The notes: a model not told the origin generated them from the sequence alone. A stretch of 64,000 nt of DNA from Pandoraea faecigallinarum (GCF_001029105.3 NZ_CP011807.3:3472001-3536000); one strand, 5' to 3'; positions 36,240 through 46,068 are shown, numbered from the stretch's first letter. Program-made: numbers and translations.

Positions 36240-37739
36240 ATGAGTCTTACCAAAGAAAAAACGCTCGAATTGCTCTGGCAGCGCATGGCTGAGCGCGGCG
36301 ACTTTCCGTCGCTGCAACGCTCGGTCACGGGCATCGTGTCTGCCATGCAAAGCGAGAACACCAGCACGGCCGACCTCGCGTCGTCGGTACTCTCCGACTT
36401 TGCCCTCACCCAGAAAGTGATCCGGCTGGCCAACTCCGCCATGTACGCGCCGTTCGGCTGCAACGTGACGACGGTCTCGCGCGCCATCATGATCCTTGGC
36501 GTCGACACGATCGGTCACCTGGCGCTGAGTTTGAAGCTGCTCGAAGGTTTCGGCGAAGTCGCGGCGCGTCGCGACGACATGGCTCGCGAGCTTGCCCGGG
36601 CGACGCTCGCCGGGGCATTCGCACGCGACATTACGTCCAAGAACGGCATTCGCGACGGTGAAGAGGCCGTCGTGTGCACGCTGCTGCATCATGTGGCGCG
36701 CCTGCTGGTGACCTATTGCTTCCCCAACGAATGGGCGCAGATTCAGGACATCGCCGCCGGGCAAGGCATCAGCGACAGCGACGCTTGCGAGCAGGTCCTG
36801 GGCATTTCGTTCCCCGAGCTTGCCGAAGCGGCGGCCCGCAAGTGGGGACTACCGGAGTCGATCGCGACAAGCATGCGCCCGATCGATCTGGAAGGCGATG
36901 CACCGCTCTCGCACGCCGACTGGCTGTGCGCCGTGGCGAACATGTCCAACGAGATGGTGACGGAACTCACGCGCGGCGCCGATGCCACGCGTCTGGCCGA
37001 GCTGGCCGAGCGCTATGCCGATCGTCTCGCGCTGGACATCGGCGAAGTCGTTTCCGTCGGCGAAGAGATGGTTCGCGACACGAGCCATCAGGAATTCATC
37101 GCGATCAGCACCGGCGCGTCGAACACGCGTCAACCGCCCGCGGGCAAGCCGCTGGATTCGGCGCGGCGTCTGGCCGACGGGTTGTCCGAAGTGCGCGCCG
37201 CGACCGGGGAGACCGACGCCGTCGGGCTGCTCAATCTGACGCTCGAAGCGATTCTGCAATCGCTGGGCTTCGTCAACTGCGCCGCGTTCGTGCGAGCACC
37301 GGCGGGCAAGTGTTTCGAGATGCGCTTCGGGATCGGGCGCGACGTGCAGCCCCTGCTGGGCCTCACCTTCCCGGAAGCCTTCGAGCCGGATGTCTTCCAT
37401 CTTGCGCTGACCAACGGTCGTGCGATCCTGATCGACAACGCCCGCGAGCCGCGCATCGTGCCGCGTATCCCGCTGTGGCACCGCCAGCATTTCTCGAATG
37501 TGAAGTCGTTCTTCCTGCTGCCGGTTCGCCAGCGCAACCAGACCGTGGCTTTGCTCTACGGTGACTGGGGCGGTGCGTTGTGTGCGGGCGGTATCGGGGC
37601 AAAGGAAATGGAGTTCCTGCATTACATGGGGGATGAGATCTCCAGCAAGCTCGAGAGCGTGGCGCAGCAAAATGCCGCCACGGGCAAGATCACCGATTCG
37701 CTGGCCCGCAGGCCATCGGGTACGACCGGCGGGCGCTGA
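36240..37739 (+). CDS. HDOD domain protein with C-terminal GAF-like domain
   Basis: A 499-residue protein. The HDOD domain (about residues 20-220) shows LQRSVTGIVSAMQSENTSTADLASSVLSDFALTQKVIRLANSAMY and a later HHVARLLVTYCFP. HDOD domains resemble HD phosphodiesterases but lack the full metal site and serve as signalling scaffolds. A GAF-like region (about 310-470, VGLLNLTLEAILQSLGFVNCAAFVR) follows. It is encoded 14 bases after the c-di-GMP enzyme and is probably its signalling partner, for instance in motility or stress output. The 3' untranslated region holds a 9-bp tandem repeat. Confidence 0.9.
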   Translation: MSLTKEKTLELLWQRMAERGDFPSLQRSVTGIVSAMQSENTSTADLASSVLSDFALTQKVIRLANSAMYAPFGCNVTTVSRAIMILGVDTIGHLALSLKLLEGFGEVAARRDDMARELARATLAGAFARDITSKNGIRDGEEAVVCTLLHHVARLLVTYCFPNEWAQIQDIAAGQGISDSDACEQVLGISFPELAEAAARKWGLPESIATSMRPIDLEGDAPLSHADWLCAVANMSNEMVTELTRGADATRLAELAERYADRLALDIGEVVSVGEEMVRDTSHQEFIAISTGASNTRQPPAGKPLDSARRLADGLSEVRAATGETDAVGLLNLTLEAILQSLGFVNCAAFVRAPAGKCFEMRFGIGRDVQPLLGLTFPEAFEPDVFHLALTNGRAILIDNAREPRIVPRIPLWHRQHFSNVKSFFLLPVRQRNQTVALLYGDWGGALCAGGIGAKEMEFLHYMGDEISSKLESVAQQNAATGKITDSLARRPSGTTGGR

Positions 37740-37769
37740 GACGACCGCCCCACGATGGCCGGCCTTTTC

Positions 37770-38013
37770 GATTTGCCCGATTTGGCCGGTTTGCCCGATT
37801 TGGCCGGTTTGCCCGATTTGCCCGATTTGCCCGATTTGCCCGATTTGCCCGATTTGCCCGATTTGCCCGATTTGCCCGATTTGCCCGATTTGCCCGATTT
37901 GCCCGATTTGCCCGATTTGCCCGATTTGCCCGATTTGCCCGATTTGCCCGATTTGGCCGGTTTGCCCGGTTTGCCCGGTTTGCCCGGTTTGCCCGGTTTG
38001 CCCGGTTTGCCCG
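37770..38013 (+). repeat. 27-copy 9-bp tandem repeat (GATTTGCCC)
   Basis: About 244 bases are built of 9-bp units. The central block is some 15 identical GATTTGCCC units, bordered by GATTTGGCC and GGTTTGCCC variants on both sides. It starts 31 bases after the HDOD stop codon and ends at a terminator. An open frame through it (37755-38051) would read Leu-Pro-Asp repeats but has no ribosome site. High identity of the centre suggests recent slippage. Confidence 0.92.
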
Positions 38014-38014
38014 G

Positions 38015-38045
38015 CGCCCGTCCGACCTTTGTCGACGGGCGTTTT
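38015..38045 (+). terminator. Rho-independent terminator after the tandem repeat
   Basis: CGCCCGTC (38015-38022) pairs with GACGGGCG (38034-38041), followed by four Ts. It places the tandem repeat inside the transcript of the GGDEF-EAL/HDOD operon. Confidence 0.75.
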
Positions 38046-38051
38046 CGTTAG

Positions 38052-38524
38052 GCCGGGGGGGTTCGGGTTGCGTTGGCAAGTTGCGTTTGCCGGTTGCGTT
38101 TGCCTTGTCGAACGCTCCAGTGTCGGCACAATTCATATGCCAAATGCAATCTTTGGTATTTGAAATCCGGTATGTTCCACCCGCTGGCGTTCGGCAGCGT
38201 GCATGGCGCCCAGGGCCGCGTTGGATATTTCGTCCGTCTCCAGGCATCCGCCGTCCTCGCGAATTCCGCCCGGCCCTGCCTCGCCCGCCACGCGGCATAA
38301 GGCTTTCACGCCGTGTGCCGCCATCCGTGCGCTCGGGCGTACCATGTCGGCAGACCGCAGTTTTTCTCCATGACTGTGCGTTGATGGCGGGCGAGTACAC
38401 CATGCTCGGTGCGCGCATGCGTTTTTTGACGCGACTCGCTGTCTCCCGGTAAAGAATTTACGCTCGGTTTCACCTTGTGAATCACCCCTGTAAATCAAAT
38501 CGTACCGACGGACCAGGAGAAGAC
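38052..38524. other. Intergenic interval before the NCS2 permease
   Basis: No gene is evident in these 470 bases. A near-perfect inverted repeat, ATGCCAAA-N7-TTTGGTAT, at 38137-38159 is a possible operator. I could not recognise a purine or xanthine riboswitch. Confidence 0.4.
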
Positions 38525-39895
38525 ATGACGCAATCTGCTGCTGTACCGGTGCATCCGGTCGACGAGCGCCTGCCGCTGCCGAAGTTGTTCATGCTGGGAT
38601 TGCAGCACGTGCTCGTGATGTACGCAGGAGCGGTCGCCGTACCGCTGATCATTGGCGGCGCCCTCAAGATGTCGGTCGACCAGATTGCGTTTCTGATCAA
38701 CGCGGACCTTTTTGCCTGCGGCATTGCGACGCTGATTCAGACGCTTGGTCTCTGGATCTTCGGCCTTCGCCTGCCGATCATGATGGGCGTCACGTTTACC
38801 GCTGTCACGCCGATGATCGCCATCGGCACGAATCCCGACCTCGGGTTGCTCGACATTTACGGCGCCACGATTGCGGCCGGCATCATCGGTATTCTGATCG
38901 CACCGTTCATCGGCAAACTGTTGCGGTTGTTTCCGCCGGTCGTGACGGGCACCGTCATTACGGTGATCGGCATCTCGCTCATGGGGGTGGGGATCAATTG
39001 GGCGGCGGGCGGTTTCGGCAACCCCGATTACGGCAACCCACTGTACCTGGGCGTCTCGTTTGCGGTGCTGCTGTGCATTCTGTTCATCACGAAATATGTG
39101 CGCGGTTTCTTCGCCAACATCGCGGTGCTGCTCGGCATTCTGTTCGGAACGCTCGTGGCGATCGCGTTGGGCAAGGTGTCGTTTGCAGGGGTATCGGAGG
39201 CCCCGTGGTTCGGCTTCGTCATGCCGTTCCATTTCGGTGTGCCGCGCTTCGATCCAATCGCCATCGCAACGATGACACTGGTCATGCTCGTGACGTTCAT
39301 CGAGTCGACGGGCATGTTCCTCGCGGTGGGCGACATCGTGGGACGGCCGGTCGATCAGAAGACGCTGGTGCGAGGCTTGCGTGTCGATGGACTGGGCACG
39401 CTGATCGGCGGCATTTTCAACACCTTTCCGTACACGTCGTTCTCGCAAAACGTGGGACTGGTTGGCGTGACGGGTGTGAAAAGCCGTTGGGTGTGCGCGA
39501 TGGGCGGCGCGATTCTGATTGTGCTCGGCCTGTTTCCGAAGGTCGCGCACATCGTGGCGTCAGTGCCGCAGTTCGTGCTTGGCGGCGCGGGCATTGTGAT
39601 GTTCGGCATGGTGACGGCCACCGGCATCAAGATTCTGTCGAGCGTCGACCTCTCGAAGAACCGCTACAACCTGTACATCATCGCGATCAGTATCGGCGTG
39701 GGGATGATTCCGGTGGCGTCGGACAAATTCTTCATGAAACTGCCGCATGCGCTCGCCCCGTTCTTCCACAGCGGCATTCTGCTCGCATCGATCAGTGCTG
39801 TTCTGCTCAATGCGCATTTCAACGGCTTGCGCAGCGAAGAGGAGGCAAGTGCGCTGGCGCAGGAAGCGGCCAGGCAAGCGGACGCTGCGCATTGA
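38525..39895 (+). CDS. NCS2 nucleobase:cation symporter (xanthine/urate/uracil permease)
   Basis: An inner-membrane permease of 456 residues with about 14 helices. The opening LPLPKLFMLGLQHVLVMYAGAVAVPLIIG contains the conserved QH motif of NCS2. The later GVPRFDPIAIATMTLVMLVTFIESTGMFLAVGDIVGRPV and GGIFNTFPYTSFSQNVGLVGVTGVKSRWV are the substrate-binding signature regions of the xanthine/uric-acid branch (XanP/UacT). The substrate is most likely xanthine or urate, with uracil less so. The ATG at 38525 has AGGAG seven bases upstream. No urate-catabolism genes are adjacent. Confidence 0.9.
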   Translation: MTQSAAVPVHPVDERLPLPKLFMLGLQHVLVMYAGAVAVPLIIGGALKMSVDQIAFLINADLFACGIATLIQTLGLWIFGLRLPIMMGVTFTAVTPMIAIGTNPDLGLLDIYGATIAAGIIGILIAPFIGKLLRLFPPVVTGTVITVIGISLMGVGINWAAGGFGNPDYGNPLYLGVSFAVLLCILFITKYVRGFFANIAVLLGILFGTLVAIALGKVSFAGVSEAPWFGFVMPFHFGVPRFDPIAIATMTLVMLVTFIESTGMFLAVGDIVGRPVDQKTLVRGLRVDGLGTLIGGIFNTFPYTSFSQNVGLVGVTGVKSRWVCAMGGAILIVLGLFPKVAHIVASVPQFVLGGAGIVMFGMVTATGIKILSSVDLSKNRYNLYIIAISIGVGMIPVASDKFFMKLPHALAPFFHSGILLASISAVLLNAHFNGLRSEEEASALAQEAARQADAAH

Positions 39896-40076
39896 GGCAC
39901 ATGGCGGCAAGTCGCGAAGTCGCAAATCAGCATGGTTCCGGGCGGTGTGGAACGCCCTGCCGGTCGACGCGATGTGGGGGCGCTGACCGGCAGGACGCCG
40001 TGATCGGACTATGGCGAGCCAATTCCGCATATCCCTCAATACCCCCCGATATCCCCCGATATTCCGCAACATCCCA

Positions 40077-43000
40077 TCAGTGAAAGTTCCGACTTGAGAT
40101 CGTCAGTTCGCCGAGCATCGGCGAGAGATCGATCAGCCGATGTGCGACCAGATGGGTGACTCGCTCCTCGCGCTGCCACACGCCCTCCACGCCCAATAAC
40201 GACGACGCGAGCAACTCCCTGCGCTGCGCCTCGACCAGATCCGGCCAGACAATCACATTGATGATGCCCGTCTCGTCTTCCAGGGACACAAAAACCGTGC
40301 CGTTGGCCGTGCCAGGCCGCTGACGTCCCGTCACAATGCCGGCCGTGCGTACCCGTCGCCCATGCACGCCCTCGGATTGCAAGTCCTTCGCCGTGCGCAC
40401 GCGCAGCTTCGCCAGTTTCTCTCGCAATAACAGCAGCGGATGGCGACGCAGCGTCAGTCCCGTACTCGCATAATCGGCCACGATGTCCTGCCCTTCGGGC
40501 ATCGGCGGTAGCGCGACCTGTTCGTCCGCACTGCCCGGCGCGGCGTCGCGCAAAACCGTTGCGCCGAGCAGCGGTGTCGGCGGCTGCCATGCTGCTACCG
40601 TCCAGCGCGCCTGACGTCGTCCGCCCAGCAGCGCCGATAGCGCATCCGCCGCGGCCAGTGCATCGAGATCCCGGCGCGATAACGCGGCCCGTGCCGTCAG
40701 ATCGTCGATATCGGTGAAGGGCCGCTGTCTGCGCGCCGCCTCGATCGCCTTCGCCCCCTCCTCCGACAGTCCCTTGACCAGCGACAGGCCCAGTCGCACT
40801 GCCGGTCGACGCGCGTTCCCGTACCGGCCGATCCGCGCCTCGGGACGCGATTCGACATCGCTCACGCATACATCCACCGCACGCACTTCGACACGGTGCC
40901 GCCGCGCGTCCTGCACCAGTTGCGACGCCGAATAGAACCCCATGGGCAAACTGTTGAGCAATCCGCACAGGAACATCTCCGGCGCATGACACTTGAGCCA
41001 TGCACTGGCGTACGCAAGCAACGCAAAACTCGCCGCATGACTCTCGGGAAATCCGTACTCGCCGAACCCCTCGATCTGGCGACAGATCGCCTCGGCGAAT
41101 TCGCGCGGATAACCGTTCTTCAGCATCCCGCTGACGATGCGGTTCTGAAATTTCTCCAGCCCGCCTTTGCGTTTCCATGCCGCCATCGAACGGCGTAATT
41201 CGTCTGCCTCCCCCGCCGTGAAGTCGGCAGCGATCATCGCGATCTGCATCACCTGCTCCTGAAAGATTGGCACGCCGAGTGTGCGCTCCAGCGCCGGTTT
41301 GATCGCGTCGCAAGGATAGTCGACCAGTTTCCGATCCTTTCGCCGCTTCAGATACGGATGCACCATGCCGCCCTGAATCGGCCCCGGACGCACAATCGCG
41401 ACCTGTACCACCAGGTCGTAGAACACCTTGGGTTGCAAACGCGGCAACATGCTCATCTGTGCCCGCGACTCGATCTGGAAGACGCCCACGGTGTCGGCCC
41501 GTCGAATCATGCCGAACGTAGCCGGATCGTCACGCGGAATGTCGGCCAGTTCAAGCGGCGCCCCCCGCCACTCGCCAAGCAGATCGAGCGTGCGACGCAA
41601 CGCACTCAGCATGCCGAGGGCAAGCACATCGACCTTGAGCAGTTCGAGCGTCTCGATATCGTCCTTGTCCCACTGAATGACGTAGCGCCCTTCCATCGCC
41701 GCCGGGGCAATCGGCACGAGACGCGACAGTCTGTTGCGCGAGATCACGAAACCGCCCACGTGCTGCGACAGATGCCGGGGAAAACCGATCAACCGCGCCA
41801 CCAGATCGGCCCACAGGCGTGTCGTCGGTGCATCGGGCGACAGGCCTTGCGCGGCCATGCGCGCGAGCAGATTCTCCTTGCCGTCCCACCATTGCTGACT
41901 CTGCGCGACCTGCTCGACGATGGACAGGTCGATGCCCAACGCGCGTCCCGTGTCGCGCACCGCGCTGCGCATGCGATAGCTGATGACCGTCGCCGCCAGC
42001 GCCGCCCGGTCGTTGCCATACTTCCTGTAGATGTACTGGATGACGATTTCGCGCTTCTGATGCTCGAAGTCGACGTCGATATCCGGCGGCTCCTTGCGTT
42101 CCTTCGACAGAAACCGGCCGAACAGCACTTGCGCTTCGTCGGGATTCACCGCCGTAATCCCGAGGCAATAGCACACGGCTGAATTCGCCGCCGAGCCACG
42201 CCCCTGACACAGTATTCCCTGACTACGGGCGAAGCTCACGATGTCGTAGACGGTCAGAAAGTACGGCTCGTACTCAAGCTCTCGAATGAGGTTCAGTTCC
42301 GTTTCCAGAAGATTCCTTACCTTCTCCGGCACGCCGTTCGGGTAGCGGCGCTTCGCTCCCGCCTGGACTTCCCGATGCAGATACGATTCCGGTGTGTACC
42401 CGGCAGGCACCAGTTCCTCCGGATACTCATAACGCAGCGTGCGCAAGTCGAAATGGCATCGCGATGCCATCTCTATCGTCGCGGCCAGCGCATCTTGCGG
42501 AAAAAGCCATGAAAGCCGCAGTCGGGGACGCAAATGCTGCTCGGCATTGGCCGTGAGCGACAACCCGCATGCCTGCACAGGCTTGCCCAAGCCGATTGCC
42601 GTGAGCGTGTCCAGCAACGGTTTGCGCGAGCGCACATGCATGAGCACATGCCCGGTGGCGACAAGCGGCACACCACACTCGGCCGAGATCGCGCGCAAAC
42701 GCGCCAGATGCGCTTCGTCGTCGGCCCGGTAGCGACGCTCCAGGGCCAGCCATAGGCGCGCCTCTCCGAACGTTTGCGCCGCCCAGCGCGTCTGGGCCAG
42801 CGTGCGCTCATGACTCGCATCGGGATCGGGCACGAGAATGATCAGGCATCCCCGCAGACCGCGCAGATGCGCGTGCTCCCCGGTCGGTGCGCTGAAATCC
42901 CTCGCGTGCAGACGGTAGCTGCGGTTCGGCCCTCGCATGCGTCCGAGCGTAATCATCTCGGACAGGTTGCCGTAACCGTCCCGGTGCTGTGCAAGCGCCA

Positions 43001-43532
43001 CCAGATGTAGGGTGCCGAGGGCATCGAGGACATCGGAATCGTGGCCATCCGGCGCGTTTGCATCGATACCGGACAGTGGGGGCCGGGAGGGTCGATGGGG
43101 CTGATGGGGCTGAAATTGCTGAGCTGATGAGCGATTCGACGATCGTCCCTCCGACGCTATCGGTGTTTGTAACGATGCGTCTTCGGGCGTCAGACGAAAC
43201 TCGCTGCCCACGATCAACGACATGTGCTTGTGCTCGGCCTTCTCCACTTCAGCCAGCGCCCGAACGACACCTGCGAGCGAGCACTCATCGGTAATGGCTA
43301 ACGCGGTGTAACCGAGATGCACCGCGCGCGCGACCAACTCCTCCGGGTGCGACGCCCCGCGCTGAAACGAGAAATTCGACAGGCAATGCAACTCGGCATA
43401 CGCAGGCAAGCCGCCGTCGTCCTCCCCGCGCAATCGGGAAGGATCGGCATCGGGGGTATCGATACCGTCGTCGTTGGCCGCCAGCCCTTTGGCCACCGCC
43501 CCTTGCCATGAGAAGTCATCGTCAAAATTCAT
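40077..43532 (-). CDS. dnaE2: Error-prone DNA polymerase DnaE2 (ImuC)
   Basis: A 1151-residue C-family polymerase. An N-terminal PHP domain (YAELHCLSNFSFQRGASHPEELVARAVHLGYTALAITDECSLAGVVRA) is followed by the polymerase core with catalytic aspartates in PPDIDVDFEHQKREIVIQYIYRKYG. The C-terminal region has HhH and OB-fold parts (VRTAGIVTGRQRPGTANGTVFVSLEDETGIINVIVWPDL). It performs mutagenic lesion bypass with ImuA and ImuB. A proline/glutamine-rich insert around residues 115-165 is unlike typical members and may be a local expansion. It ends the SOS cassette, 21 bases after imuB. The start ATG at 43532 fits MNFDDDF. Confidence 0.96.
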   Translation of the reverse strand: MNFDDDFSWQGAVAKGLAANDDGIDTPDADPSRLRGEDDGGLPAYAELHCLSNFSFQRGASHPEELVARAVHLGYTALAITDECSLAGVVRALAEVEKAEHKHMSLIVGSEFRLTPEDASLQTPIASEGRSSNRSSAQQFQPHQPHRPSRPPLSGIDANAPDGHDSDVLDALGTLHLVALAQHRDGYGNLSEMITLGRMRGPNRSYRLHARDFSAPTGEHAHLRGLRGCLIILVPDPDASHERTLAQTRWAAQTFGEARLWLALERRYRADDEAHLARLRAISAECGVPLVATGHVLMHVRSRKPLLDTLTAIGLGKPVQACGLSLTANAEQHLRPRLRLSWLFPQDALAATIEMASRCHFDLRTLRYEYPEELVPAGYTPESYLHREVQAGAKRRYPNGVPEKVRNLLETELNLIRELEYEPYFLTVYDIVSFARSQGILCQGRGSAANSAVCYCLGITAVNPDEAQVLFGRFLSKERKEPPDIDVDFEHQKREIVIQYIYRKYGNDRAALAATVISYRMRSAVRDTGRALGIDLSIVEQVAQSQQWWDGKENLLARMAAQGLSPDAPTTRLWADLVARLIGFPRHLSQHVGGFVISRNRLSRLVPIAPAAMEGRYVIQWDKDDIETLELLKVDVLALGMLSALRRTLDLLGEWRGAPLELADIPRDDPATFGMIRRADTVGVFQIESRAQMSMLPRLQPKVFYDLVVQVAIVRPGPIQGGMVHPYLKRRKDRKLVDYPCDAIKPALERTLGVPIFQEQVMQIAMIAADFTAGEADELRRSMAAWKRKGGLEKFQNRIVSGMLKNGYPREFAEAICRQIEGFGEYGFPESHAASFALLAYASAWLKCHAPEMFLCGLLNSLPMGFYSASQLVQDARRHRVEVRAVDVCVSDVESRPEARIGRYGNARRPAVRLGLSLVKGLSEEGAKAIEAARRQRPFTDIDDLTARAALSRRDLDALAAADALSALLGGRRQARWTVAAWQPPTPLLGATVLRDAAPGSADEQVALPPMPEGQDIVADYASTGLTLRRHPLLLLREKLAKLRVRTAKDLQSEGVHGRRVRTAGIVTGRQRPGTANGTVFVSLEDETGIINVIVWPDLVEAQRRELLASSLLGVEGVWQREERVTHLVAHRLIDLSPMLGELTISSRNFH

Positions 43533-43553
43533 AAGACAGCCGCCCCGTCGATC

Positions 43554-45212
43554 TCAGCCAAACAGGCCGTGCAAATACCACGCAGCATCGGCCCCCTTCA
43601 CCGGACGCTCCCGAAATACCCACAACAACGCGCCCGACGTATCGGCGGCGATGAAGTAGTCGCGCGTTACCGTGCCCGGCTCCCACCATCCCGCCTCGAT
43701 ACGCTCGGGACCGCTCACCAGTCGCAACGGTCCTTGCCGCCACGGACGCTCCTGCTGCACGCTCAAGCGCTGTGGCGCATCGAGCAGCCATACCGGACGA
43801 GGCGGCGATATGCGCCTGGTCTGCGGCAGATGACGGTTCGCACCGGATGCCGCCCCTTGCCCCGCCGACGCAATACTCGCAATCCTTGCCTCCACCTGCC
43901 CACCGGCATTCGTCGCCCCATACGGCACGCTCACGAACGCCGCCTCGGGACGGTGATCGCCGCGCACCTGCAACCGTCGCACGTGCTCATCTCCCAGACG
44001 CGCCACCACGCGCTCCATCAATTGCACGAAATCCTGCCGCTCGCGCCCCGGCTCCGGCAGCAACGCGCCGCTTTGCGCAACGTGGGGTGCCGTTTGCGTA
44101 ATGTCGAGCCGCAGAGTCAGCACCGGTGCGATCAGCGCAGCGCGTGCGAGCCGTTCTTTGCACAACGACAACAGGTGCGCGGGCGCAGCACTCGCTTCGG
44201 CCAGCCGAATGTCGAAGCGCGTCGGCGCCAGTGTTTCTCTGCCGAGCGGTTCGTGTTCGAGTATCAGCGTCAATGCGCGTGCGGCCAGTTGCCCGGCGGC
44301 GAGCCATCCCGTCAACTGCGCCAACAGACGACGCAAACCGAAGAGCAGCACTTCGACGTCGTGAGTGAGCGAGGGCAATGGCAGTACCGCTTCGAAATGA
44401 GGCGGCGCGCGATACCAAGTGGGGGCCTCCGGCGTCTCGCCATACGCCCGGGAAAGCGCGGCCGGCAGGTCTGCGCCACAGCGGCGTCTCACGCCGGCCG
44501 ATGGCAGCGCCCGCAATTCGCCCAGCGTTGCGCAGCCGATGTGCTCCAGCCAGTCGAGCCATGGCTGCGCCTCGGGCAATAACGCAACCGATAGCGGGTC
44601 GAGCTGCTCGGGTAGCGCCGCCAGCGGTGGTGGCCGCCAGGATTCGGAATGCCATGCCGAGGCGCCAGCCTCGCTGTACGGTGCACAAAGGTCGACGTGC
44701 AGCAGGTCGGCGTGCATCGGCACCGCCTCTGCGGCGCGCGCCAGCAACGACGCCGCGCTGGCCGTCGCCGCAATCCCCACCGAAGCCCGATGCCCCAATG
44801 CCTGCGCGCTCTCGAGCACTTGCGCCGCCAGCGAAGCCAGCCCGCCGAACAATCGCAAACTCGGTGCGACGTCGATCACTACGCACTGTGGGGCGACAAT
44901 CGCCACGTCGGGGCCAAAACGCAACAATGCCAACGCCAGCGCTTCGAGAGCGAGTGTCTCGGCGGCTTCATCGCGGTCGTGAAACCGGGCCTGCGACAAC
45001 AGCGCCAGCACACCGCCACGACGCATGCCTGGCCGCACCCCGGCTGCCTGTGCCACCTCGCCCGCCTGCCAGACACGCGACTGCGCCAGCACCACCGTCG
45101 TATCGGGGGACGCCTCGGCCTGCCCGTCCGCCCATAGGCGCGCAGAGGCGATCTCAAGTGCCAGATATGGCAGATGCAGAGCGATCCAGCAGGCCATGCG
45201 AGACTCCGGCAA
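43554..45212 (-). CDS. imuB: ImuB, Y-family-like mutasome hub protein
   Basis: A 552-residue protein of the Y-family polymerase fold that has lost catalytic acidic residues. The N-terminal segment that should carry the first metal aspartate reads MACWIALHLPYLALE, with no DxD pattern. ImuB connects ImuA, DnaE2 and the beta clamp in SOS mutagenesis. The central polymerase-like region (about 1-350) and a variable C-terminal tail are visible. It overlaps the 3' end of imuA by 59 bases, so the two are coupled. Start at 45212 or at the internal ATG at 45197. Confidence 0.93.
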   Translation of the reverse strand: MPESRMACWIALHLPYLALEIASARLWADGQAEASPDTTVVLAQSRVWQAGEVAQAAGVRPGMRRGGVLALLSQARFHDRDEAAETLALEALALALLRFGPDVAIVAPQCVVIDVAPSLRLFGGLASLAAQVLESAQALGHRASVGIAATASAASLLARAAEAVPMHADLLHVDLCAPYSEAGASAWHSESWRPPPLAALPEQLDPLSVALLPEAQPWLDWLEHIGCATLGELRALPSAGVRRRCGADLPAALSRAYGETPEAPTWYRAPPHFEAVLPLPSLTHDVEVLLFGLRRLLAQLTGWLAAGQLAARALTLILEHEPLGRETLAPTRFDIRLAEASAAPAHLLSLCKERLARAALIAPVLTLRLDITQTAPHVAQSGALLPEPGRERQDFVQLMERVVARLGDEHVRRLQVRGDHRPEAAFVSVPYGATNAGGQVEARIASIASAGQGAASGANRHLPQTRRISPPRPVWLLDAPQRLSVQQERPWRQGPLRLVSGPERIEAGWWEPGTVTRDYFIAADTSGALLWVFRERPVKGADAAWYLHGLFG

Positions 45213-46068
45213 CAGATACGAAAGACACCACGGACGTGACGGACGTGGCGGACGTGGCGGACGAAGGAGCAGGATTCGGCTGGGCGTGCAACGGCGACGC
45301 GTCGTCGCGGGTGTCGGCCGCCGGTTGCGGGGCGCGCGTATAAGGTGCAGGCAACGTCAGCCAGAGCGGATCGAGACGCGGCGGCCCGCGGCGCTTGTGA
45401 AACTGCACGCCGAGCCGGCTGCCCTCACCGACCGTCAGCGCCAACCTCAGCGGTGCGGCCGAAGCGCTCGAAACCGCCGCCGGGGGACGCATTACCCACG
45501 TCAGCGTCTCACTCCCGCCAGCCGCCACCTGAAGACGCCGAATCTGCTCCGGCGTAGCCGTTGGCAGCCATGTCAGCACCGCGCCGCAGCAAGCACTCTT
45601 GAGCGCCTGCTCGGCACACCAGAGCATGTCTCGGTCTTCGGCCCGGACGTCCTTCCCGCTTCCGCCTGTGCTCCCCCCCCCTCTCCCCGCTCGTCCCTCG
45701 ATGCCTCGCGCCAGCCATTCCCGTGAGCTTTTGGATGCCCCGGATACCGGGCGCATCACCACGCTGAGCCAACGCAGATCGATGCCCCACCCTGCCAGCG
45801 CCGGGGCATACGGCAACATCGGCGGCGCAATCACCATCACCGGTTTGCCCGCCTGCGTCAGCTCACGCAGCACCGGCACCAACAGACGCCACTCCCCGAT
45901 TCCCGGACGATCGCTCAACAACTCTGTCACCGCACCATGCGGCCACCCGGCACCGGGCAGTTCGGCATCCAGCGCCGCAAAACCGGTGGCGTGGCCCGCC
46001 CGATGGCAGTGCGCCAGTTCACTGGCGCGCCATAACCCGGCAGGCAGAGAGGAAAGCGGCAGAGCCAT
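45154..46068 (-). CDS. imuA: ImuA, RecA-like mutasome accessory protein
   Basis: A 304-residue protein of the ImuA family, distantly related to RecA/SulA. It modulates DnaE2-dependent mutagenesis. The N-terminal MALPLSSLPAGLWRASELAHCHRAGHATGFAALDAELPGAGWPHGAVTELLSD is the family signature; the Walker A is degenerate, as is usual for this group. The C-terminal 40 residues become Ser/Thr/Val-rich and repetitive (SATSATSVTSVVSF), encoded by short GTGACGGACGTGGCG-like repeats. The start at 46068 lies 25 bases from a perfect LexA box, so SOS control of the whole imuA-imuB-dnaE2 operon is very likely. Confidence 0.93.
   Translation of the reverse strand: MALPLSSLPAGLWRASELAHCHRAGHATGFAALDAELPGAGWPHGAVTELLSDRPGIGEWRLLVPVLRELTQAGKPVMVIAPPMLPYAPALAGWGIDLRWLSVVMRPVSGASKSSREWLARGIEGRAGRGGGSTGGSGKDVRAEDRDMLWCAEQALKSACCGAVLTWLPTATPEQIRRLQVAAGGSETLTWVMRPPAAVSSASAAPLRLALTVGEGSRLGVQFHKRRGPPRLDPLWLTLPAPYTRAPQPAADTRDDASPLHAQPNPAPSSATSATSVTSVVSFVSVAGVSHGLLDRSASAISGT

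Noticed and set aside
37770..38013. CRISPR array
   Set aside because: Units are 9 bp with no spacers and no cas genes nearby; it is a simple tandem repeat.
37755..38051. Protein of Leu-Pro-Asp repeats through the 9-bp tandem array
   Set aside because: No ribosome site, and the opposite strand is open as well; a 9-bp repeat keeps all frames open by chance.
38052..38524. Purine or xanthine riboswitch upstream of the NCS2 permease
   Set aside because: No conserved aptamer core visible to me.
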